Assembly: GCF_020889705.1 (NCBI RefSeq)
Contig: NZ_JACMYP010000017.1
Span: 1-63,786 of the forward strand
Direction of reading: 5' to 3'
From: Bradyrhizobium altum
GTDB taxonomy: Bacteria; Pseudomonadota; Alphaproteobacteria; Rhizobiales; Xanthobacteraceae
DNA: 63,786 nt
Positions 57,988-63,786 of the stretch are shown here, piece by piece. Numbering within the stretch: position 1 is the first letter of the stretch; each line of letters opens with the position of its first letter. Made by a program: the position numbers and the translations under genes. Below the pieces are notes generated by a model. The model did not search any database and had not been told where the DNA came from. It was given only the letters and a program-made list of their open reading frames with translations.

Positions 57988-59019
57988 ATGGGTGAACAAG
58001 TGACGATCCAGAAAAATTGGCAAGAACTTATTCGACCGAACAAGCTGCAGGTGACGCCGGGCTCGGACGCGAGCCGGTTCGCCACCGTGGTCGCCGAGCC
58101 GCTTGAGCGCGGCTTCGGCCAGACGCTCGGCAACGCGCTGCGCCGCATCCTGCTGTCCTCGCTGCAGGGCGCGGCGGTGCAGTCGGTGCATATCGACGGC
58201 GTGCTGCACGAGTTCTCCTCGATCGCCGGTGTCCGTGAAGACGTCACCGACATCGTCCTCAACATCAAGGACATCTCGATCAAGATGCAGGGCGAAGGCC
58301 CGAAGCGCATGGTCGTGAAGAAGCAGGGCCCGGGCGCCGTCACCGCCGGCGACATCCAGACCGTCGGCGACGTCACCGTGCTCAATCCCGACCTGCAGCT
58401 CTGCACGCTGGACGATGGCGCCGAGATCCGCATGGAGTTCACGGTCGCGACCGGCAAGGGCTATGTCGCCGCCGAGCGCAATCGTCCCGAGGATGCGCCG
58501 ATCGGCCTGATCCCGGTCGACAGCCTGTTCTCGCCGGTCCGCAAGGTTTCCTACAAGGTCGAGAACACCCGTGAGGGCCAGATCCTCGACTACGACAAGC
58601 TGACCATGACGATCGAGACCAACGGCGCGATCACGCCGGAGGACGCGGTGGCCTATGCTGCACGCATCCTGCAGGATCAGCTCAACGTGTTCGTCAACTT
58701 CGAAGAGCCGCGCAAGGAAGTCACGCAGGAGATCATCCCCGATCTCGCTTTCAACCCGGCGTTCCTCAAGAAGGTCGACGAGCTCGAGCTGTCGGTGCGT
58801 TCGGCAAACTGCCTGAAGAACGACAACATCGTCTATATCGGCGACCTCGTGCAGAAGTCGGAAGCGGAAATGCTCCGCACCCCGAACTTCGGCCGCAAGT
58901 CGCTGAACGAGATCAAGGAAGTGCTGGCCCAGATGGGTCTGCACCTCGGCATGGAAGTGCCGGGCTGGCCGCCGGAGAACATCGACGAGCTCGCCAAGCG
59001 CTTCGAGGATCACTACTGA
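57988..59019 (+). CDS. rpoA: DNA-directed RNA polymerase subunit alpha
   Basis: This 343-residue subunit has an N-terminal assembly domain with [20 protein letters not shown] and VHEFSS-type sequence, and a C-terminal domain (about 255-330) with [20 protein letters not shown] and [20 protein letters not shown] for activator and UP-element contact. The tail ends [14 protein letters not shown] strong terminator follows 15 bases after the stop. Confidence 0.98.
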   Translation: MGEQVTIQKNWQELIRPNKLQVTPGSDASRFATVVAEPLERGFGQTLGNALRRILLSSLQGAAVQSVHIDGVLHEFSSIAGVREDVTDIVLNIKDISIKMQGEGPKRMVVKKQGPGAVTAGDIQTVGDVTVLNPDLQLCTLDDGAEIRMEFTVATGKGYVAAERNRPEDAPIGLIPVDSLFSPVRKVSYKVENTREGQILDYDKLTMTIETNGAITPEDAVAYAARILQDQLNVFVNFEEPRKEVTQEIIPDLAFNPAFLKKVDELELSVRSANCLKNDNIVYIGDLVQKSEAEMLRTPNFGRKSLNEIKEVLAQMGLHLGMEVPGWPPENIDELAKRFEDHY

Positions 59020-59033
59020 TCCGTTTTTCACCG

Positions 59034-59066
59034 TCGTGGCCGGAGAATCTCCGGCCACGATTTTTT
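59034..59066 (+). terminator. Intrinsic terminator after rpoA
   Basis: TCGTGGCCGGAG (59034-59045) pairs perfectly with CTCCGGCCACGA (59049-59060) over a 3-base loop, then TTTTTT. It lies before rplQ, which is normally in the same unit. Confidence 0.85.
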
Positions 59067-59143
59067 AATGGGCGAACGCAGGATGCCCACCTGCAAAACT
59101 TGTCGCTGAACCACCGCGGCAGAATTGAAGAAGGAAGAAGTCA

Positions 59144-59560
59144 ATGCGTCACGGCAAGGTTCATCGGAAGCTCAACCGCACCGCCGAGCATCGGCGTGCG
59201 ATGTTCGCCAACATGGCGGCCGCGCTGATCAAGCACGAGCAGATCGTCACCACGCTGCCGAAGGCCAAGGAGCTGCGGCCGATCGTCGAGAAGCTCGTCA
59301 CCCTCGGCAAGAAGGGCGGCCTCGCCCTGCGCCGCCAGGCGATCTCTGAGCTGCGCGACCTCGACCAGGTCAGGAAGCTGTTCGACACGCTGGCGACCCG
59401 TTACAAGGACCGCCAGGGCGGCTACACCCGCATCATCAAGGCCGGCTTCCGCTACGGCGACAACGCGGCGATGGCCGTGATCGAGTTCGTCGACCGCGAC
59501 GTCGATGCCAAGGGCCAGGACTCCGGTCCGGCCCAGGACAAGGAAGCCGAGGCGGCGTAA
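59144..59560 (+). CDS. rplQ: 50S ribosomal protein L17
   Basis: This 138-residue protein starts [20 protein letters not shown], with the diagnostic [20 protein letters not shown]. The core ends near residue 118, and the acidic tail [12 protein letters not shown] is typical of the group. GAAGGAAG lies upstream. It sits between two strong terminators. Confidence 0.97.
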   Translation: MRHGKVHRKLNRTAEHRRAMFANMAAALIKHEQIVTTLPKAKELRPIVEKLVTLGKKGGLALRRQAISELRDLDQVRKLFDTLATRYKDRQGGYTRIIKAGFRYGDNAAMAVIEFVDRDVDAKGQDSGPAQDKEAEAA

Positions 59561-59609
59561 GCCGCTCTCGCCGAGGCGGCTAGACCGCTCTCGAGCCACG
59601 GTTTTCGAA

Positions 59610-59636
59610 AACGGCGCCTTCGGGCGCCGTTTTTTG
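59610..59636 (+). terminator. Intrinsic terminator after rplQ
   Basis: ACGGCGCC (59611-59618) pairs with GGCGCCGT (59623-59630) around a TTCG loop and is followed by a T-tract. It ends the ribosomal protein cluster. Confidence 0.9.
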
Positions 59637-59660
59637 TTGGCGGCCGCGCTCCATCCCCGT

Positions 59661-59688
59661 CGTCGTCCTGGCTTTCGCCAAGACGACG
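59661..59688. repeat. Short palindromic repeat (CGTCGTCCTGGC type)
   Basis: CGTCGTCCTGGC (59661-59672) pairs with GCCAAGACGACG (59677-59688) with one mismatch over TTTC. It is a shortened relative of the repeat at 11989-12087. Confidence 0.6.
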
Positions 59689-59780
59689 GCGTCATTGGCT
59701 TCCTCACGCGTCGGTGAGATGCAATTGCGGTGCATGATGCCGCGCCCGATATCTCGGTCAGCATCAATGGAGATGAAGCC

Positions 59781-60575
59781 ATGAGAATCGACCTTTCCGG
59801 AAAGACTGCGCTGGTGACCGGCTCGACCGCGGGCATCGGCAACGCCATTGCGAGGGGGCTGGCCGAGACCGGCGCCGAGGTCGTCATCAACGGCCGCAGC
59901 CAGGCCAAGGTCGATGCAGCGGTTGCCGCGATCGAGAAGGCGGTGCCGGGCGCCAAGGTCCGCGGCATCGCGGCCGACGTCTCGACATCGGCCGGTTGCA
60001 AGGCGCTGCTCGCGGCGCTGCCCGAGGTCGACATCCTCGTCAACAATGCCGGCATCTTCGAGCCGAAGCCGTTCTTCGACATTCCCGACGAGGACTGGAG
60101 CCGCTTCTTCGAGGTCAACGTGATGTCGGGCGTGCGGCTGTCGCGCGGCTACATGCAGGGCATGCTGAAGCGCAACTGGGGCCGCATCGTCTTCATCTCC
60201 TCGGAATCCGGCCTCAACATCCCGACCGAGATGATCCACTACGGCACGACCAAGACCGCGCAGCTTGCGATCGCGCGCGGGCTCGCGCAGCTGACCCGCG
60301 GCACCGCCGTAACCGTCAACTCCGTGCTGCCCGGGCCGACGATGTCCGAGGGCGTCGAGACCTTTGTCAAGGATCTCGCCCAGCAGAACGGCCAGTCGGT
60401 CGAGGAGGCGGCCTCCAACTTCGTCAAGCAGCACCGGCCGACCTCGCTGTTGCAACGCTTTGCCAGCACCGAGGAGATCGCCAACCTTGTCGTCTATGTC
60501 TGCTCCAAGCAGGCCTCCGCGACCAATGGCGCCGCGCTGCGCGCCGAGGGCGGCATCGTCAACACCATCGCCTGA
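59781..60575 (+). CDS. Short-chain dehydrogenase/reductase (SDR)
   Basis: This protein has 264 residues from ATG 59781 behind GGAG. The cofactor loop is TGSTAGIG (13-20). NNAGIFEPKPF is present, and the catalytic tyrosine lies in IHYGTTKTAQLAIARGLAQL. The insertion QQNGQSVEEAASNFVKQH near residue 200 is seen in SDRs annotated as general oxidoreductases, and the end is RAEGGIVNTIA rather than the usual VDGG. Substrate unknown. It is followed after nine bases by a DUF1330 gene, so the two are likely one operon. Confidence 0.88.
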   Translation: MRIDLSGKTALVTGSTAGIGNAIARGLAETGAEVVINGRSQAKVDAAVAAIEKAVPGAKVRGIAADVSTSAGCKALLAALPEVDILVNNAGIFEPKPFFDIPDEDWSRFFEVNVMSGVRLSRGYMQGMLKRNWGRIVFISSESGLNIPTEMIHYGTTKTAQLAIARGLAQLTRGTAVTVNSVLPGPTMSEGVETFVKDLAQQNGQSVEEAASNFVKQHRPTSLLQRFASTEEIANLVVYVCSKQASATNGAALRAEGGIVNTIA

Positions 60576-60584
60576 GGTTCGGCC

Positions 60585-60881
60585 ATGTCAGCCTATGTGA
60601 TCTCAGAGGTCGACGTGAAGGATGCCGCGGGCTTCGAGGCCTATCGCACGATCGCCGCCAAGGCCATCGCGCAATTTGGCGGGCGCTATCTGGTGCGCGG
60701 CGGTGCTGCGGAGGCGGTCGAAGGCGGGCCGCCGCCGAAGAACATCATCGTCGTCGAATTCCCGTCGATGACGCGGCTGCGCGAGTGGTACGCATCGCCG
60801 GAGTATGCCGAGGCGCTCAGGCATCGGCGGACCGCGCTGGACCGCCGGCTGATCTTCGTCGAAGGCGTGCCGCCGAGCTAA
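60585..60881 (+). CDS. DUF1330 family protein
   Basis: This 98-residue dimeric ferredoxin-like-fold protein has the DUF1330 pattern: AYVISEVDVKDAAGFEAYR at the start, then GRYLVRGG and NIIVVEFPSMTRLREWYASP. The family has no assigned reaction; some relatives are monooxygenase-like. It is probably co-transcribed with the SDR gene. The stop overlaps the end of the convergent gene by four bases. Confidence 0.88.
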   Translation: MSAYVISEVDVKDAAGFEAYRTIAAKAIAQFGGRYLVRGGAAEAVEGGPPPKNIIVVEFPSMTRLREWYASPEYAEALRHRRTALDRRLIFVEGVPPS

Positions 60882-62005
60882 GCTTTGGCGCCGTCGAGAA
60901 ACTCGCTGAAGCCCGAGGGACGATAGGGGCCGAAGCATATCTGCTCCAGCACGCCGATACCCGTCCGGTCGCCCTGGCGGGCGCGCACCACCTGTTGCAC
61001 GTGCACGTTCTCGCGGGCCAGCGGATCGAGCGTGACGGGATCGAACGACTCGCCGCCGATCTCGAGCTCGCCCTTCCACATGCCCTGGCCCCATTGCGGA
61101 TGACCGTAGCCGAGGCCCTTCATCTGGAATTTCAGGATCGGGTCGAGTGCGATGGTCGAGGTGTGACCGTCGATGTCGACCAGGTCGATTTCGGCCGACT
61201 GCGCAAGGCGGGTGTTCGGCACGTATTTGACACGGTGCCGCGCGGTCGCCATGCGGCGGTCGAGCCCATCGACGACCCCGGGGATCTCGGCCTCGCTTCG
61301 GTAGAGCGGCGCGGTGATGCCCTCGCGGACCAGCGCCTCGCCATGCGTCCCGTCGAAGAAGATGGCGTGCGAGATGTGGTCGTCCCAGACCAACGGGGCC
61401 CACAGGAAGAACACGCTCGGCGGCGGCATCGGCGCGCCGCCGACATCGCGCTCGCCGACATTGCGAACGCCCCAGGAGCGATCCTTGGTGCCGTAGCAGG
61501 TGTGATCGTCGACCTTGATCTCGCCGTCGGGGTGACGCACGACGCCGCTCCAGCGGCCGAACTGGTCGAACCGGGTCGAGTCCATCGCGCGGCGGTCGCC
61601 GGACCAAAGCGTCTGCCGTGCTTCCTGGATCGCGGCCGTGCGCGCGGAGAAGGTCAGGTCGCAGGCGAGGCCCGTTGCATTGTCGTCGAGCACGACCCGG
61701 GTCCGCAGCATCGGCTCGATGACCTCCAGCCTGAAGGGGCCGACCTGCATCTCGGTGCGCTCGATTGGCGCCCGCCGCGACCCGTAGAAGCAATGCTGCC
61801 GTCCGCCACGCTCCACGACGCTGAAGGCGCAGTCGAGGATCTTGCGGTGCGGGTAGATCGCGATGCCGATGCCGAAATAATACGCGCCGTCGGCGGTGTA
61901 GCCATTGAACCAGGTTCGATCATAGACATTCCGGTCGCTGGTCAAGGGAACCGCGATCGGCTCCGGCGTCTGGTGGATGGGGAAATCGTCCAGTTTGTTG
62001 AGCAC
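60878..62005 (-). CDS. Conserved protein of unknown function, beta-rich
   Basis: This 375-residue protein starts at GTG 62005 behind AAAGGGA. There is no signal peptide or membrane segment. The sequence is rich in beta-type stretches with many Trp, His and Asp residues (TWFNGYTADGAYYFGIGIAI, DRSWGVRNVG, QWGQGMWKGELEIGG). The style recalls lipocalin-like hydroxyneurosporene-dehydratase/AttH-type proteins and DUFs found next to APH-like kinases, but I cannot confirm a family. It lies 69 bases downstream of the kinase gene on the same strand, with a repeat between them. Confidence 0.75.
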   Translation of the reverse strand: MLNKLDDFPIHQTPEPIAVPLTSDRNVYDRTWFNGYTADGAYYFGIGIAIYPHRKILDCAFSVVERGGRQHCFYGSRRAPIERTEMQVGPFRLEVIEPMLRTRVVLDDNATGLACDLTFSARTAAIQEARQTLWSGDRRAMDSTRFDQFGRWSGVVRHPDGEIKVDDHTCYGTKDRSWGVRNVGERDVGGAPMPPPSVFFLWAPLVWDDHISHAIFFDGTHGEALVREGITAPLYRSEAEIPGVVDGLDRRMATARHRVKYVPNTRLAQSAEIDLVDIDGHTSTIALDPILKFQMKGLGYGHPQWGQGMWKGELEIGGESFDPVTLDPLARENVHVQQVVRARQGDRTGIGVLEQICFGPYRPSGFSEFLDGAKA

Positions 62006-62024
62006 GCCGATCCCTTTCGATGTC

Positions 62025-62074
62025 TTGACGCGGTCTCTTCACGCGAACCGCTATCCACTTCGCTCGAAAACGCT
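62025..62074. repeat. 50-bp interspersed repeat, copy B
   Basis: It matches 38520-38569 at 45 of 50 positions without gaps and ends one base before the stop codon of the minus-strand kinase gene. Confidence 0.75.
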
Positions 62075-63154
62075 TCAGTCCTCCCAGTATGAAAAACTGT
62101 TGTGATCGAGTGCTTGCGCGCAGGCGCCACGGGTCATTTTCAGGAACAGTGCGTCGCCGCGCTCGGAGCGCTGGACGCTGAGCGCGGAGACGACGCCCAT
62201 CATGATGCCATGCAGCGTGTAGCGTCGGTAATCCCGCCAGCAATCATCCCAGCCATAATCCCGCACGCCGCGCCGGATCAGCTCGGAATGATAGAACCGC
62301 ACCAGGTCGGCTTCATGAAGCCGCCGTTCGGATGGTTCGATGCCGGCCGACAGGAAATAGGCGACGTCGACGATGCCTGGCCCCACCGTCAGTGTCTGCC
62401 AATCCAGCGTCGCCATCGGACGGGTGTTGGCGCGCACCTCGAACAGCATGTTGTCGAGCCGGAAGTCCGCGTGCTGCAGCGTTCGGGGCGCTGATCGATC
62501 GGACTGATAGCGCGGTATCGCGTCCGGAAGCCGGTCGATCAGACCAAGGAATTCCGGCTCGATCACGCCGTGATATCGCTCCTTGTAGTGACCGATGATG
62601 GCGGGCAGCACCGCGCGAAGATCCCTGCGCCGGCTTGCAGCGACCACGAAGCATTGCACCGCGTCGAGCGTCGGGTCGTTCCATCGCGGCGCATGCAACG
62701 CGGCGGCCTCGGCCATCGCCGTCAGGCAGTCCGCGATCGCGCATCCGGCGAGCTGGTCGCCCGGGCGTGCGGGCGCCAGGTCTTCCAGGATTAGCGTGAA
62801 GTCGTCGGTCGCAGGATCGATTTCGGCGAGGATCGGCCGCGGGGTGTGAATGTCGACGGTGGCCGCCAGCTCGCGATAGAACGCGACCTCGCGGACGTAA
62901 AGCGTGTGCGCGGAACCGGAGCGGCGGCTGTCGGGATCTGCGGCCGGGAATTTGCCGACCACGCTTAAGGGCGCGTTCGGCCCATCGCCGTCATAGGTCA
63001 GATGAAATCGATAGCTGTCGCCGACGAGGCCATTGCCGACCGGCTTGCAGACGAGTTCGACGACCTTCACCTGGTCGATCATACCGGCTGCGCGCAGCGC
63101 CCGCGTCATCCACTCAGGATCGATCCGCGACGGATCGGCCGTGAGCAAACTCAT
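62075..63154 (-). CDS. APH/ecdysteroid-kinase-like phosphotransferase family protein
   Basis: This 359-residue protein kinase-like-fold phosphotransferase has the glycine-rich start VGNGLVGDSYRFHLTY (about residues 43-58). The catalytic loop is LQHADFRLDNMLF (about 229-241), with HAD in place of HGD, and the Mg-binding aspartate is in ATLDWQTLTVGPG. FTLILEDLAPARPGDQLAG corresponds to the hinge. Such proteins phosphorylate small hydroxylated compounds. GGGAGG precedes ATG 63154. It is followed by the unknown beta-rich protein gene, so they may act on the same substrate, which is not known. Confidence 0.85.
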   Translation of the reverse strand: MSLLTADPSRIDPEWMTRALRAAGMIDQVKVVELVCKPVGNGLVGDSYRFHLTYDGDGPNAPLSVVGKFPAADPDSRRSGSAHTLYVREVAFYRELAATVDIHTPRPILAEIDPATDDFTLILEDLAPARPGDQLAGCAIADCLTAMAEAAALHAPRWNDPTLDAVQCFVVAASRRRDLRAVLPAIIGHYKERYHGVIEPEFLGLIDRLPDAIPRYQSDRSAPRTLQHADFRLDNMLFEVRANTRPMATLDWQTLTVGPGIVDVAYFLSAGIEPSERRLHEADLVRFYHSELIRRGVRDYGWDDCWRDYRRYTLHGIMMGVVSALSVQRSERGDALFLKMTRGACAQALDHNSFSYWED

Positions 63155-63299
63155 CGGTTTCCTCCCATCCCCGTGGTCGTCACCACCGTTCCAGCCGCGT
63201 CGTGCACGGCTGGATTGAGGACGGGGTGATCGTTGCGCAAATCATACAGGCGATGCTGTGGCTTTGGCAAAAGCCACGCGCCGGCCTGTGGGGATATCT

Positions 63300-63786
63300 T
63301 TACCAGCCCTCCAGCACGATCTTGCCGCGCGACTTGCCGCTTTCCAGCAAAGCATGGGCGCGCTTGAGGTTGGCGGCGTTGATGGTGCCAAAAGTCTGGT
63401 CGAGCGTGGTGCGCAGCACGCCCTTGTCGATCAGGTCGGCGACATCGTTGAGCAGATGATGCTGCGCGATCATATCAGGTGTCTGGAACGAGGAGCGCGT
63501 GAACATCGATTCCCAGTGCACCGACACCGCCTTGCCCTTGAACGCGGCGACGTTGAATTCGGCGGGATCGTCGATCAGGCCGAACTTGCCCTGCGGCGCG
63601 ATGAAGTCGGCGATCGACTTGTAGTGCTGGTCGGTGAAGGTGAGGCTGGCGACGAGGCCGACCGGCGGCAGCCTCAAGCTCTCGATCTGCTCCTTCATCG
63701 GCTGCGAGTGGTCGATCACCGCATGCGCGCCGAGATCGCGGCACCACTTCTGAGACTCCGGCCGCGTCGCGGTCGCAACCACCGTG
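63300..63786 (-). CDS. Zinc-type alcohol dehydrogenase-like protein (MDR family), 5' part outside window
   Basis: This is the C-terminal 162 residues of a medium-chain dehydrogenase/reductase. The frame is open to the right edge, so the start is missing. VVATATRPESQKWCRDLGAH is the second half of the cofactor-binding Rossmann domain, and GKFGLIDDPAEF and ESGKSRGKIVLEGW are typical of zinc-binding alcohol dehydrogenase-family (YhdH/quinone-oxidoreductase-like) proteins. Catalytic residues lie outside the window, so zinc dependence and substrate cannot be judged. Confidence 0.82.
   Translation of the reverse strand, partial: TVVATATRPESQKWCRDLGAHAVIDHSQPMKEQIESLRLPPVGLVASLTFTDQHYKSIADFIAPQGKFGLIDDPAEFNVAAFKGKAVSVHWESMFTRSSFQTPDMIAQHHLLNDVADLIDKGVLRTTLDQTFGTINAANLKRAHALLESGKSRGKIVLEGW

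Noticed and set aside
59996..62092. Plus-strand frame of about 700 codons over the SDR and unknown-protein genes
   Set aside because: It runs in the wrong frame through the SDR and DUF1330 genes; composition is Arg/Ala/Gly-rich noise.

Overview
The window looks like the chromosome of a Bradyrhizobium-type alphaproteobacterium (Nitrobacteraceae). The evidence is the high GC content, the alphaproteobacterial order of the ribosomal and RNA polymerase genes (secY-adk-rpsM-rpsK-rpoA-rplQ, with no rpsD), the many acyl-CoA and short-chain dehydrogenase genes, and several palindromic interspersed repeats that I recognise as the bradyrhizobial type. Species assignment is inference.

Region 1 (1-16.1 kb) is accessory and metabolic. 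It holds the 3' part of a thiamine-diphosphate enzyme with an AhpD-like partner, a small secreted Gly/His-rich protein, a class III CoA-transferase and a RidA-family protein whose start codon abuts a strong hairpin. A TetR regulator then diverges from an acyl-CoA dehydrogenase and an APH-fold kinase. After these come a frameshifted DMT transporter, signal peptidase I, a frameshifted argE, a NIPSNAP protein, a repeat-dense non-coding stretch (11.3-12.15 kb), two SDRs, a histidine phosphatase and a beta-lactamase-fold hydrolase.

Region 2 (16.1-20.05 kb) starts with tRNA-Trp. It is followed by a substrate-binding protein diverging from a GntR/FCD regulator, with two identical TTGTCCGACAA palindromes between them, and then an acyl-CoA synthetase. 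This reads as a self-regulated module for taking up and CoA-activating an organic acid. It separates tRNA-Trp from secE-nusG.

Region 3 (20.4-34 kb) is secE-nusG-rplK-rplA, a D-2-hydroxyacid dehydrogenase gene, then rplJ-rplL-rpoB-rpoC with a clear terminator after rpoC.

Region 4 (34.1-39.8 kb) lies between rpoC and rpsL. It encodes an amine-oxidase/methyltransferase fusion, an ABC exporter with polyacidic tails at both ends, and a convergent FAD oxidoreductase broken by a frameshift. This is the least explained part of the window and the best candidate for an undescribed system.

Region 5 (40.5-59.6 kb) is the contiguous str, S10, spc and alpha set: rpsL-rpsG-fusA-tuf, rpsJ to rplP, rpmC to rplO, secY, adk (with a histone-H1-like tail), rpsM-rpsK-rpoA and rplQ. 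Strong terminators follow both rpoA and rplQ.

Region 6 (59.7-63.8 kb) is metabolic again: an SDR, a DUF1330 protein, a protein of unknown function next to a second APH-like kinase, and the 3' part of a zinc-type alcohol dehydrogenase-like gene.

Four otherwise well-conserved reading frames (DMT transporter, argE, FAD oxidoreductase, adk tail) each show what looks like one single-base indel, two of them in G5 runs. Either the assembly carries small indel errors or several genes are freshly broken.
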